Of a DNA stretch of 64,000 bases, positions 28,615-37,423 are shown piece by piece. Source of the DNA: Isosphaeraceae bacterium (GTDB taxonomy: Bacteria; Planctomycetota; Planctomycetia; Isosphaerales; Isosphaeraceae); the NCBI GenBank assembly GCA_026004735.1, contig BPJS01000001.1:2801641-2865640 (forward strand), in the 5' to 3' direction. The notes beneath the pieces were generated by a model. The model saw only the letters and a program-made list of their open reading frames with translations. It was not told where the DNA came from and searched no databases. Made by a program: the position numbers and the translations under genes. How positions within the stretch are numbered: position 1 is the first letter of the stretch; each line of letters begins with the position of its first letter.

Positions 28615-29691
28615 ATGAAGAAACCGCGTCGGGGTCTGAGCCGCCGGGATTTGTGGCGTGGGCTGGCACGCGCCGAGGCCCCCCGGCCTGAATTGCCCTG
28701 CCGGAGCGCGGGGGCTTTGCTCCGGGCCTCTCGACCGGCGATGGGTTCCTTCTTTGAAGTCCAGGTGCCCGCGTCAACGCCGGGCGGTCTGGCCCTGGCC
28801 GAGCGGGCGCTCGACCGAGTGGAGGCCATCGAGGCGCGGCTCACGATCTATCGCGACGATTCGGAAGTCAGCCGGCTCAACGCGATTGCTCACCGGGAGC
28901 CGGTCACGGTTTCGGCCGAGCTATTTGCCCTGATCGAACAGGCCCTTGAGCTGGGGGCAGCAACCGGCGGGGCTTTTGATGTCGCCTCGGGGGCGCTGGC
29001 GCTCGCCTGGGGATTTATCCGTGGCCCCAAGCGGGTGCCTTCTCCCGAGGCTCTGGCCGAGGCTCGGGCCTGCTCAGGCGCGGCGCACGTTGTGCTGGAT
29101 CGCTCGCGTCAGACCGTCGCGTTCGACAGATCCGGTGTGGTGCTCAACTTCGGCGCGATCGGAAAAGGGTACGCGGTCGACGCCGCCGCGGCCGTACTCA
29201 AGGATTGGTTCTGGCCCACGTCGGGGCTGGTCCATGCCGCGCAGTCGAGCGTCTACGCGGTTGGCTCGCCCCCGGGCCGATTCGGAGGTCGCTGGCCGAT
29301 CGCGGTGCGCAATCCGCATAATCCCCAAACTCCGCTGGGAACCATCTGGCTCCGCCATCGCGGGTTGGGAACTTCGGGCGGCGCCTTCCAGTGGTTCGAG
29401 GCACCGGACGGACGTCGCTACGCCCACTTGATCGACCCTCGGACCGGAGCGCCTCCGGAAGGATTGGCGCGGAGCGTGACCGTCCTGGCGGCGACCGCGG
29501 CCGCCGCCGATGCGCTCTCCACCGCATTCTATCTGCTCGGCCCCCCAGGCGTCGCGGCGTATCGGGCGGCGGGACACGCGGACGTCGGAGCGATCTTTGT
29601 CGATGCACGGGGCGAGGTGGAGACAGTCGGCCTCGGCCCGGCTGATTTCGAACCGGCCGCTGGCGTCACGGTCCGCTCGTACCCGGAATGA
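28615..29691 (+). CDS. FAD:protein FMN transferase (ApbE family)
   Basis: The 358-residue protein shows the ApbE motifs: an AMGSFFEVQVP strand near residue 43, TGGAFDVASGAL, NFGAIGKGYAVDAAA (the flavin-binding GxxxKGxxVD segment), and YAHLIDPRTGAPP followed by the SVTVLAATAAAADALSTAF metal-site helix. These enzymes attach FMN covalently to threonine in targets such as Rnf, Nqr and other flavoproteins. A basic N-terminus (RRGLSRRDLWRG) replaces the usual lipobox, so it may be cytoplasmic or Tat-exported. GGAGGGAG lies just upstream of the start. No target operon is adjacent. Confidence 0.9.
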   Translation: MKKPRRGLSRRDLWRGLARAEAPRPELPCRSAGALLRASRPAMGSFFEVQVPASTPGGLALAERALDRVEAIEARLTIYRDDSEVSRLNAIAHREPVTVSAELFALIEQALELGAATGGAFDVASGALALAWGFIRGPKRVPSPEALAEARACSGAAHVVLDRSRQTVAFDRSGVVLNFGAIGKGYAVDAAAAVLKDWFWPTSGLVHAAQSSVYAVGSPPGRFGGRWPIAVRNPHNPQTPLGTIWLRHRGLGTSGGAFQWFEAPDGRRYAHLIDPRTGAPPEGLARSVTVLAATAAAADALSTAFYLLGPPGVAAYRAAGHADVGAIFVDARGEVETVGLGPADFEPAAGVTVRSYPE

Positions 29692-29783
29692 AACCCAATG
29701 GCCGGTCTGCCGTTGAGTGCGAGGGGTTTCTCGAGTGGACAGCCCACCTCGTACCCGGAATGAAATCAGGTGGCTGGTCTGCC
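29676..29783 (+). repeat. Imperfect 36-nt direct repeat of the apbE tail
   Basis: Copy 1 (29676-29711) covers the last codons and stop of apbE; copy 2 (29748-29783) lies 72 nt downstream. They share 31 of 36 bases, including CTCGTACCCGGAATGAAA. It looks like an old local duplication of the gene end. Confidence 0.75.
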
Positions 29784-29793
29784 TCCGCCTGAT
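29765..29793 (+). terminator. Hairpin downstream of apbE
   Basis: ATCAGGTGG pairs with CCGCCTGAT (9 bp, one G-U) around an 11-nt loop, inside the second copy of the direct repeat and between two convergent genes. No U-tract follows. It may be a terminator for apbE or, read the other way, for the mla operon. Confidence 0.35.
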
Positions 29794-29846
29794 CTGTGGG
29801 TCGACCAAGGGGTGCGTGAGCCGGGGGAAGGCCAAAGGCTCGCCGG

Positions 29847-30959
29847 CTAGCGGCTCAACGCCCCGCGGGTGATGGCGCTGGGGTCGTTGGCGATCCGCTC
29901 GGCGAATCGGTTCAGATGGGTCACGGCTCGTTCGGCTCCCGCGACGACGCGGGCTGCCATGACGGAAAGGTTCGTGAGGTTGTTGTAGAGATCCGGTTGG
30001 GTCAGGAGCCGCTGAAGGCTGCCGTTGGTGTTCAGGCGGCCGCGACCGTCGTTGAGGGTGGCCGAGAGGAGCTGGACGTCGTAGATGACGCGGCTGAGGC
30101 GGGCTAGGGTCTGCCCGGCGACGGTGGCGGCGCGGCGGTCTGGTCCACCGCCCAGGTCCGCGGCCAGGGGGGCTAGATCGACCAGCAGCTTCTTCAGTTG
30201 GACGGTGGTGTCGGCCAATTCCTGCGCAGCAATTCGGAGATTGGCACGGGTTGGTTCGTCGAGCGTCTGGTTGAACGATTCGGCCGCCTGTCGGAAGCTG
30301 GCCAGGGTGGGGGAAAGCTGGTCGCCCTGCTCGGAGACCAACGCATCGAGCCGACCGGCCAGGGAGCCGACCTTTTGGCCAGCGTCGCGGAACGAGGCGA
30401 TCAGTTCGTCCACGTTGCCCGCCTTTCCGGTAACCGATGCCAGGCCGTTGGCCGCCGCCTCGATGGCCGAGAGGGTGCCTTTGACGTTGGCGAAGGCTTC
30501 GGTCGCGGCGGCCAGCGCCTGGCTGGGATCGGGCGTGACCGCGCCTTCGACCACGTGACGCATGGCGGCGTCGATGGTTCGGCTAGTCAGCAGCGGTTCG
30601 CTGCTGGTGCCGGGCAACATGTCGATCCAGACGTCGCCGATCAGGCCGCGGGTGATTTGGGGAGTCGAGCCTGCGCGGAGGCGGAAGCGGCTCTCGAGGG
30701 CCAGGGTGACGAGCACGCCGTCAGGCTGACCGGGGCGGTCGTCGAAGGCGACACGGACGACCTCGCCGATCCGGATGCCCGATTTGCGGACCGGGATGCC
30801 TTCGGCGATGCCGGGAGCCTGGACGTAATGAACCACCAGGTAGCGCTGGTCGCGGAACAGGATGGGTCCCTCGCCGAACCAGACGATGAGCATCGTCAGC
30901 ACAAAGCCCGCCACGATGACGAACATGCCGATCCGAAACTGCATCACGCGTTCGTTCAT
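29847..30959 (-). CDS. mlaD: MlaD/MCE-domain phospholipid-binding protein
   Basis: The protein of about 370 residues begins MNERVMQFRIGMFV followed by a single transmembrane helix and one MCE domain (GIAEGIPVRKSGIRIGEVV, TRGLIGDVWIDMLPG). A long alpha-helical C-terminal part continues to the end. In the Mla system MlaD forms a hexameric ring that carries lipid between the inner-membrane transporter and the outer envelope. It follows mlaE and mlaF on the same strand with 65 nt spacing. The start at 30959 is the MCE-family start; a longer in-frame reading overlaps mlaF and is unlikely. Confidence 0.9.
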   Translation of the reverse strand: MNERVMQFRIGMFVIVAGFVLTMLIVWFGEGPILFRDQRYLVVHYVQAPGIAEGIPVRKSGIRIGEVVRVAFDDRPGQPDGVLVTLALESRFRLRAGSTPQITRGLIGDVWIDMLPGTSSEPLLTSRTIDAAMRHVVEGAVTPDPSQALAAATEAFANVKGTLSAIEAAANGLASVTGKAGNVDELIASFRDAGQKVGSLAGRLDALVSEQGDQLSPTLASFRQAAESFNQTLDEPTRANLRIAAQELADTTVQLKKLLVDLAPLAADLGGGPDRRAATVAGQTLARLSRVIYDVQLLSATLNDGRGRLNTNGSLQRLLTQPDLYNNLTNLSVMAARVVAGAERAVTHLNRFAERIANDPSAITRGALSR

Positions 30960-31024
30960 GGTGGGTGTTCCGCGGTCCAAAGAAGGGGGGGAGAGGCGAC
31001 GCGGCACTTTGAGCTCGACCCGAT

Positions 31025-31843
31025 TCAGAATCCGGCGTGGTGATTGGCCAGTTCGCGAAGGCGCTCGCCGGCCTCGCCGCGGACGAACTGCCGGACTCGG
31101 GGATCGGGGCATGCCTCCAGGCCCTCGGGGGGGCCATCGTAGAGAATCTGAGGCTCGCCCGGCGCCAGGTGGCTGGCCGGGTAGAGCATCACGACCCGAT
31201 CGGCGACTTTCTGAACGGTTCTCATGTCGTGGGTGACGACGACACCGGTCGTGTGTTTGGTGCGCTGGGTTTGGAGGATCAACTCGTTGATCACGTCGGA
31301 CATGATGGGGTCCAGGCCGGTGGTCGGCTCGTCGTAGAGCATCACCTCGGGGTTGATGGCCAAGGCCCGGGCCAGTCCGACCCGCTTCCGCTGGCCGCCC
31401 GACAGTTCGGCGGGTTTCTTGTGCTCCAGCCCCGGGGGAAGCCCCACCTCGGCCAGTCGCTCGGCGACCACCCGGCGGAGGGTCGCTTCGTCGTAGAGGT
31501 TGTGCTCGCGGGGTCCGAAGGCGACGTTGTCGTAAACGGTCAGGCTGTCGAAGAGCGCTGCCAACTGAAACAGGAATCCGAAGCGGAGCCGCAGGCGTGT
31601 CCGTTCGGCCTCGGTGAGGGTGGCCAGGTCGTGGCCATCGAAGTGAACGGAGCCGGCCGTCGGGCTTAAGAGGCCGATCATCAGTTTCAGCAGGACGGTC
31701 TTACCGCAGCCGGATTCGCCAATCACGCAGACCGTCTCGCCGCGGCGGATGCTCAGGTCGATGCCACGCAGGACCAGTTGGTGGCGAAAACGCATCTCGC
31801 AGCTGCGAAGCTCAATCAGGGGCTTGGGAGCTGGGTCGCTCAT
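31025..31843 (-). CDS. mlaF: Mla-type ABC transporter ATP-binding protein
   Basis: The 272-residue ATPase has Walker A GESGCGKT, the signature LSGGQRKRVGLARAL, Walker B VMLYDEPTTGLDP and the H-loop VVVTHDM. The pattern GLDPIMSDVINELI is characteristic of MlaF/Mkl lipid-transport ATPases. It should power phospholipid movement through the MlaE permease. It starts 18 nt after the mlaE stop, consistent with one operon mlaE-mlaF-mlaD. Confidence 0.93.
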   Translation of the reverse strand: MSDPAPKPLIELRSCEMRFRHQLVLRGIDLSIRRGETVCVIGESGCGKTVLLKLMIGLLSPTAGSVHFDGHDLATLTEAERTRLRLRFGFLFQLAALFDSLTVYDNVAFGPREHNLYDEATLRRVVAERLAEVGLPPGLEHKKPAELSGGQRKRVGLARALAINPEVMLYDEPTTGLDPIMSDVINELILQTQRTKHTTGVVVTHDMRTVQKVADRVVMLYPASHLAPGEPQILYDGPPEGLEACPDPRVRQFVRGEAGERLRELANHHAGF

Positions 31844-31861
31844 GGTCGGGGGTCGCTCCCT

Positions 31862-32755
31862 CTAGAAGAAGCCCCGCTCGACCGGGTACAGGGAAAAATA
31901 AATGATATTCCAGCACCAGCCGAGGACGAAGTCGATGGCCAGGATCGCAATGAAGGTGAGCACGAACGACTCGGTAGCCGCGCGGCCGACGCCTTCGGCA
32001 CCCGCCGCGGAGTGAAAGCCGCGGTGGCATCCAATCAGAGCGATCGCGGCGCCAAAGAAGATGCTCTTGAAGATCCCAATGAACAGGTCCAAATAGGTGA
32101 CGCTGGCCCGACTGTGCATCCAGTAATGGTAGGAGTCGACCCCCAGCAGTTGGGTGCAGACAAACGCCCCGCCGATGACGCCCATGAAGTCGGCCATCAA
32201 GGTCAGCAGCGGGATCAATAAAACGCAGGCCAGAAACCGGGGAACCACCAAATAACGGATCGGGTTGGTCCCCAGCGCGATCAGGGCGTCGATCTGCTCG
32301 GTGACCCGCATCGTGCCCAGTTCGGCGGCCATCGAGGAGCCGACCCGGCCAGCCAGCATCGTCGCCGCTAGCACTGGCCCCAACTCCTTAACCAACGCAA
32401 TGTTGATCACCCCGCCCAGCTTGGTCTCCATCTGCATCGACTCAAACTGGGTATACGTCTGGATCGCCAAAACCATGCCGATGAACGTGCCCGTCAGGGC
32501 CACGACCGGCATCGACAGGACGCCGATGTTGTACAGACTCGGGACGATTACCCCCCAGCGAGGCGGACGTCGAAACATCCAGCCGAACGTCTGGATCGTG
32601 AAGACGGCCATGCCCCCGATGCCAGCAACGGCGTCAAAAACGTATTCGCCCAGCCGCTGGACGGGATTGGTCGGACCCGCCGGCTCGAGCGGGGGGGCCG
32701 GCGGGGCTGGGCGCGAAGCGGCAGCCCTCGGGGTCTGACTCGAGACGACCACCAT
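31862..32755 (-). CDS. mlaE: MlaE-type lipid ABC transporter permease
   Basis: The 297-residue protein has an N-terminal soluble lead and then five to six hydrophobic helices with the MlaE family blocks: [36 protein letters not shown] and [20 protein letters not shown]. It is the inner-membrane permease of the Mla phospholipid system. Only mlaE, mlaF and mlaD are present; the periplasmic carrier MlaC, the outer-membrane MlaA and the STAS protein MlaB are not in this cluster. Confidence 0.92.
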   Translation of the reverse strand: MVVVSSQTPRAAASRPAPPAPPLEPAGPTNPVQRLGEYVFDAVAGIGGMAVFTIQTFGWMFRRPPRWGVIVPSLYNIGVLSMPVVALTGTFIGMVLAIQTYTQFESMQMETKLGGVINIALVKELGPVLAATMLAGRVGSSMAAELGTMRVTEQIDALIALGTNPIRYLVVPRFLACVLLIPLLTLMADFMGVIGGAFVCTQLLGVDSYHYWMHSRASVTYLDLFIGIFKSIFFGAAIALIGCHRGFHSAAGAEGVGRAATESFVLTFIAILAIDFVLGWCWNIIYFSLYPVERGFF

Positions 32756-33144
32756 ATGTCGCGCCCTCGTGCCGTCTCCGCTCGCGAGACGGGCCGCGGG
32801 GGAACCGGGTCGTCCGTCGAGCCTCGAACGCGGGCCATCCTATGGCCCTTGTTTTGTCATTCTCCATGCCACCCCGGAAAAGACAAGGCGGACTCCGGTC
32901 GGCGGAGACCCCGAGACCCCCAGGCCGGACTGGTCGGATCAACCGCCAAGTCCTCAACCTCAGCCAGGCGGACCGCTCCCCCAAAAAATCCAGCGCAGCT
33001 CGCCCCTTTTCACCACTTGCCTAACTCCCGGAGCCAGCCAGCCGTCAAGCCCCGGGCCGGAACCCGATCACACGCGCTACGGGACGTGTATGCACGGCCC
33101 CAAAAACTTCGGGAGTCCATCTCCGAACAGGCCGGAGCCCCGAC
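32756..33144. other. Non-coding gap between the giant gene and the mla operon
   Basis: No convincing gene is present. It probably holds the mlaE promoter and the 3' end of the upstream transcript. I see a T-rich run on the minus strand near 32985 but no clear hairpin before it. Confidence 0.5.
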
Positions 33145-36100
33145 TCAGCGATCCGGCCCTGCCAACAGATAGGCGATCAGATCCTGAATCTCGTCGGCCC
33201 GGAGGCTGTCGAGCAAACCTTGCGGCATGGGCGAGATGTCCGAGGGCTTCATCTCCTCGATGTCGGAGCGGCGGATCATGGTGGATCGGCCGGGATCAAA
33301 CATATCCTCGATCACAGCCAAGCTATCGCCGAACAGATTGCCCACCCGGCCGTTGATGATCCGACCGTCGCGGGTGGCGATCGTCACGGCCCCATACTGG
33401 TCGCTGATGACCTTGGACGGCTCGACGATCGCCTCAAGCAGGTCGCGCACGCCGAAGCGGCCTCCGACGGCCGTCAGATCCGGACCAACACCGTCACCCT
33501 CTCGACCGAAGCGATGGCATGCAGCACACGCCACCGTGGCGTAGAGCTGGCGGCCGCGGTCCCGGTCGCGCGGCTCGGCCAGACCACGCTCGACGATCGG
33601 CACCAGCTCGTCGAGTGTCCAGGTGCGAACGATCGGCCGCTCGGCCAGCAGGTCGCGGAGCGACTTGCGCACGGGCGCTGCGTCGAGAACCGGCCGAAGC
33701 GCTTCGCGCTCCGACTCGGACAGATTTGCCACCGCCTGATCGCGGATCGTTTTCAACGAGCTGGCAAACGTATTGCCTCCCCGGTACGCCGAGGCCGTCT
33801 CGTTAAACCAACGGAAGTAGGCCGCACGCAAGTCGTTGGTCCATCCGGTCTTCAGATTACGAAGGACCAGCGCGTAGTGGATCTGCTCTTCCTGGGTGGG
33901 TGCCGACTGCATGGCGGCGACGAGCTTGGCCGCCGCCTGCGGTGCGTCGAGGTAGACCAGCAGTTCGGCCAGTTGCTGATCGAGTTCGACGACCCGGGTC
34001 GGGAAGAGGGCCTCCCAGCGGGTTGCCAGCCGCGATCGGGCGGCCTCGTCGGGTCGGCCCAGGCGGATGAAGGCCAGGGCGTAGGCACGCAGCAGGTCGG
34101 CGCGGTCAGGGTTGGAGAGCCGGTTCCAATCGATCGCCTCCAGAGCCTGGAGCAATCGGGGCAGAAGGGTCGGATCTGGCGACGGGTCACTGGGCGAGCG
34201 GTGCAACGGATCGCGCCCGCTGACGCGGACCAGCGCGACCAGAGCGGCGATCGCGATGCGGGGGTTCGTTTCGGAGAGGGCCCGGTCACGCCAGCTGGCC
34301 GGGTCTTGCCACTCCAGGGCGGTGCGGGCGGCGTAACGAATCGCGCGGTCTGGGTCGGCCAGGTAGGGCCAGACCGTGGCGATGGCCTCCGGGTCGGGGT
34401 GACCGTGGAAGGCTTCGAGGCGATGCCGCACCGCGCGGCGCTCGGCGGCCTGGCCCGCGTCGGGAGGCGGATCGGCCAGGGCTGCCGACTCGCCGCCGAC
34501 GTATGTCACACGATAGACGGCCGATTGGGCACCCCGACCCCCAACGGCCAGATACATGGCCCCATCGTGGGGGTTGATCACCAGGTCGGTCACCGGCAGC
34601 GGCTGGCCGCTCAGGAAGTCTTCGACCTCGGCGGTGTAGGTGGCGCCTTGGGGCTTGAGGTGGACGGCGCGAACTTTGCCGAAACTCCAGTCGCTCAGGA
34701 ACAGGGCATCGCGGTACTTGGGCGGGAAGTGAGCGCCGTAGCCGAAGGTGATCCCGGTCGGGGAACCGGGACCGATATCGACGACCGCGCCGAAACTGTC
34801 GATGTAGTGGGCCGGCCACTTGGCCGAGCCGTTCCGGAATCCGAATTCGGCACCGCTGATGACGTGGTTGACCCGGGTCGGTCGATACCACGGGGCGCCG
34901 ATGTCCCACTCCATGTCGGCGTCGTAGGTGAAGAGTTCGCCGTCGGTGTTGAAGGCGATGTCGAAGGGGTTGCGGAGGCCGGCGGCGATCAGTTCCCAGC
35001 GCTGGCCGTCGGGGTCGGTTCGGGCGATCCAGCCCTGGGGAGCCAGCGAGTCGTCCATAAATCCGGTGGGAATGCGGCTGGCGAGGTTGTCCTCGCCCCA
35101 GACCAGCGGCACGCGCGAGGCGTCGATTCGGGTCAGCTCGGCGGTGTTGCCGCAGACGACATAGAGGGAGGTACCGTCGGGCGAGAGGACGATCGAGTGC
35201 ATGCCGTGTTCGCCGCCGCCCTGGATCTCGCGGAGCAACTGGACCTGGTCGTAGCGGTCGTCGCCATCGGTGTCGCGGACGCGGTACAGGCCGTGGGTGC
35301 CGCGCTCATTGACCATGACGTACAGGCTATCGAAGGCGCAGAGCAGCCCGTGGGCTCCGGCCAGCTCAAGAGTGAGAGGCTCGGGTTGCACGGGGTCGGA
35401 GCGGCCGGGAGGGGGTGGCCGGAGGCGGTAGAGCTGGCCGGTCTGGTCGGCTGCGATCAGGCGGCCCTGGGGATCGACGCACAGAGCGACCCAGGAACCT
35501 TGGGTGGCTTTGGGAACGTCGTAGATCCGCTCGATCTGAAAGCCCGGGGCGATCCGGACGTTGGCGATAGCGCTTTCGGCGGCCGAGCTGAGCGGTTTGA
35601 GCTGGATGTCCTTGAATCGGACGGTCATGGGTGGGCCGGCGTGGAGTTGGAGGGCCAGAACGCCGGAATGGAGCCGGTGTGCTGGGTCGTCGTCGATGAC
35701 GTCGATCGTCGGGCGGCCGTTGATAAAGTGTTGGAGACGGTTGCCGCGGGCGATGATGACGTACTGGTTCCAGTCGTCGGGCTTGATCGCCGCCTGGATC
35801 TCGCCGGAGTCGCCGAGCGAGCCGATCACCTCTTTGGTCTTGCCGGGGCCCCAGCGGACCGATTCGCCTCGCAGGGCCATGATCCCCCGTCCGCCGGCGC
35901 CGTCGGCTTCGTCGTAGAGGATGCCGGAGAAGGCGGGGCCTGCCTCGAAGTCGGCCTGATATCCGGCGATGACGAAGTCGCCTTTGTCGACGCTGCGGTA
36001 TTGGATGCCAGAGTTGGCGAATCCGCGGTCGTTGTCGGCGGTGATGCGGTAGCGGAGGCGGAGCTCGAAGTCGTCGACCGTCAGCGGTTTGCCGCCTGCC

Positions 36101-37056
36101 TGAGCGATCAAGAACGTGTTGGCCGAAAGGGGGTGGTCGGGTGTCGTGCGACCTACAATCGCCCCGTCCTCGACGGTCCAGTAACCGGGTTTGCCGGCCC
36201 AGCCGTTGAGGGTTCGACCGTCGAAGAGTTTGCGGAATCCAGGCTCGGGAACGAAGACCTCGGGTTGACGGCCCGCAGCCAGGGCGTCGAGGATCGAGGC
36301 CGCGTCGGGCGGCAGATCGAGGACGGCGGCGTTGAGGTCGGCCAGCTCGGTGACCGACTTGCGGTCCAGGCGGAGGTCGACGTTGCGTAGGCGCCGCGAG
36401 CCGACCAGGTCCACCGAGAAGCCGACGAGCCGTTCGCCCTGGAGGTGAAAGGTCACGCTGCCCTGGGCACCCTGGATCGGGGGCAGCTCGCTCCGGGAAC
36501 GAAGAAGGCGAGCGGGCATGGCGGCGTCGAGCAAGGCGGCCACGGCATCGGGGTTGAGCCTGGCGGTGATCGTGTCGCCTTCCCGCTGGTAATCCGTGGC
36601 CTGCTCGATCAGCGTGCGCACCACCTGGTCGGGCGGGCTGAAGCCGGTGACCAGGTTCGGGTCGAACGCGATGGGGGGACCAAACGCGGTGGGGACGGCC
36701 GGACGCGCGGCCGCCTGTTCGAGGGTCTGCCAGTTGCCCTCGAGGCTGACAGCCGTGTGATCGCCTCGGCGGGCAAAGTCCAGGCGGCCGAACTCAGAGG
36801 GCATGGAGACGAGCATCCCAGCCGGTCGAACGAAAACTCCATGTGTCAGGCCCCCGGGGGTGGTCAGGGGGTGAGTGTCGGCCGGAGTTGCCGTTGTCGT
36901 CCAGCGGTAGGAGTCGGCCAGGGCCAGCCGTTCGACGGCGGAGCGGACGATCGCCTGGGCATCATCGTCCGCTTCGGGCGGCTGGGTCATGCGGACCGGT
37001 GGCGTCACCAAAGCGAGGGCAAGCAAGCCGGAGGTGACAAGGCAGGCAGGCGTCAT
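33145..37056 (-). CDS. Giant exported protein: N-terminal domain, DUF1080, PVC-type dehydrogenase and heme domain
   Basis: The 1303-residue protein starts with a signal peptide. Residues about 30-260 form an N-terminal domain I cannot name with confidence, in which SLEGNWQTLEQAA is the clearest feature. A DUF1080 (3-keto-disaccharide hydrolase-like) lectin fold follows (FRKLFDGRTLNGWAGKPGYW to about 490). Then comes a PVC-type membrane-bound dehydrogenase beta-propeller (FQIERIYDVPKATQGSWVAL; GLRNPFDIAFNTDGELFTYD), a HEAT-like helical part and a heme domain with CAACH at 1177-1181. It is probably periplasmic and acts on sugars or oligosaccharides with electron transfer through heme. The complete fusion is unusually long. 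AGGA lies 6 nt before the start. Confidence 0.85.
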   Translation of the reverse strand: MTPACLVTSGLLALALVTPPVRMTQPPEADDDAQAIVRSAVERLALADSYRWTTTATPADTHPLTTPGGLTHGVFVRPAGMLVSMPSEFGRLDFARRGDHTAVSLEGNWQTLEQAAARPAVPTAFGPPIAFDPNLVTGFSPPDQVVRTLIEQATDYQREGDTITARLNPDAVAALLDAAMPARLLRSRSELPPIQGAQGSVTFHLQGERLVGFSVDLVGSRRLRNVDLRLDRKSVTELADLNAAVLDLPPDAASILDALAAGRQPEVFVPEPGFRKLFDGRTLNGWAGKPGYWTVEDGAIVGRTTPDHPLSANTFLIAQAGGKPLTVDDFELRLRYRITADNDRGFANSGIQYRSVDKGDFVIAGYQADFEAGPAFSGILYDEADGAGGRGIMALRGESVRWGPGKTKEVIGSLGDSGEIQAAIKPDDWNQYVIIARGNRLQHFINGRPTIDVIDDDPAHRLHSGVLALQLHAGPPMTVRFKDIQLKPLSSAAESAIANVRIAPGFQIERIYDVPKATQGSWVALCVDPQGRLIAADQTGQLYRLRPPPPGRSDPVQPEPLTLELAGAHGLLCAFDSLYVMVNERGTHGLYRVRDTDGDDRYDQVQLLREIQGGGEHGMHSIVLSPDGTSLYVVCGNTAELTRIDASRVPLVWGEDNLASRIPTGFMDDSLAPQGWIARTDPDGQRWELIAAGLRNPFDIAFNTDGELFTYDADMEWDIGAPWYRPTRVNHVISGAEFGFRNGSAKWPAHYIDSFGAVVDIGPGSPTGITFGYGAHFPPKYRDALFLSDWSFGKVRAVHLKPQGATYTAEVEDFLSGQPLPVTDLVINPHDGAMYLAVGGRGAQSAVYRVTYVGGESAALADPPPDAGQAAERRAVRHRLEAFHGHPDPEAIATVWPYLADPDRAIRYAARTALEWQDPASWRDRALSETNPRIAIAALVALVRVSGRDPLHRSPSDPSPDPTLLPRLLQALEAIDWNRLSNPDRADLLRAYALAFIRLGRPDEAARSRLATRWEALFPTRVVELDQQLAELLVYLDAPQAAAKLVAAMQSAPTQEEQIHYALVLRNLKTGWTNDLRAAYFRWFNETASAYRGGNTFASSLKTIRDQAVANLSESEREALRPVLDAAPVRKSLRDLLAERPIVRTWTLDELVPIVERGLAEPRDRDRGRQLYATVACAACHRFGREGDGVGPDLTAVGGRFGVRDLLEAIVEPSKVISDQYGAVTIATRDGRIINGRVGNLFGDSLAVIEDMFDPGRSTMIRRSDIEEMKPSDISPMPQGLLDSLRADEIQDLIAYLLAGPDR

Positions 37057-37301
37057 CAGGATTCCTAATCGCTGGGAGTCGCTCAGTCGAGGAGACGAAG
37101 GCCGTTGCAGCGATCATATCGTGCCCCGCCCTAATGACGAAGGGGTCGGCCTCGGCGATCGAATGTGAACCCATTTGACCGATGCCGCACAAATTGGGAG
37201 ACGGGCGCGGTCTGGGCGCAACAGACTGGTGAGCAAACACCACGGCTGTTGATCGCGTGACGAAGCGGTGTCGCGGCACTGGATAACGGGGCGTTGAAGG
37301 A
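37057..37301. other. Divergent intergenic region
   Basis: No gene seen. A TATGAT hexamer on the minus strand (37113-37118) could be the -10 box of the giant gene, but its -35 partner is poor. Confidence 0.4.
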
Positions 37302-37317
37302 GTGTCTGGTCAGACAC
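37302..37317. promoter_or_regulatory. Palindrome GTGTCTG-GT-CAGACAC, operator candidate
   Basis: Perfect 7-bp arms with a 2-nt centre form a near-continuous dyad 107 nt upstream of the PEP-CTERM gene. A 2-nt loop cannot fold well as RNA, so a DNA-binding site for a dimeric regulator is more likely than an RNA hairpin. Confidence 0.4.
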
Positions 37318-37342
37318 GGGCCCTGGTCGATGGCGAGGTGGC

Positions 37343-37366
37343 GCCCGCACCGGGCGTGGTGCGGGC
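37343..37366 (+). promoter_or_regulatory. Strong 9-bp hairpin in the PEP-CTERM gene leader
   Basis: GCCCGCACC-GGGCGT-GGTGCGGGC is a perfect 9-bp stem with a 6-nt loop, 57 nt upstream of the start codon. It may act as a leader structure or mark a transcript end. Confidence 0.4.
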
Positions 37367-37423
37367 CTGGTCTGCCCGCTGGATTTTGCTGGTCCGTCCC
37401 GTTTCCTGAAAGAGAGGAATTGG

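Noticed and set aside
33220-36390. 1056-residue plus-strand frame
   Set aside because: It is the antisense shadow of the DUF1080/heme protein and has no domain of its own.
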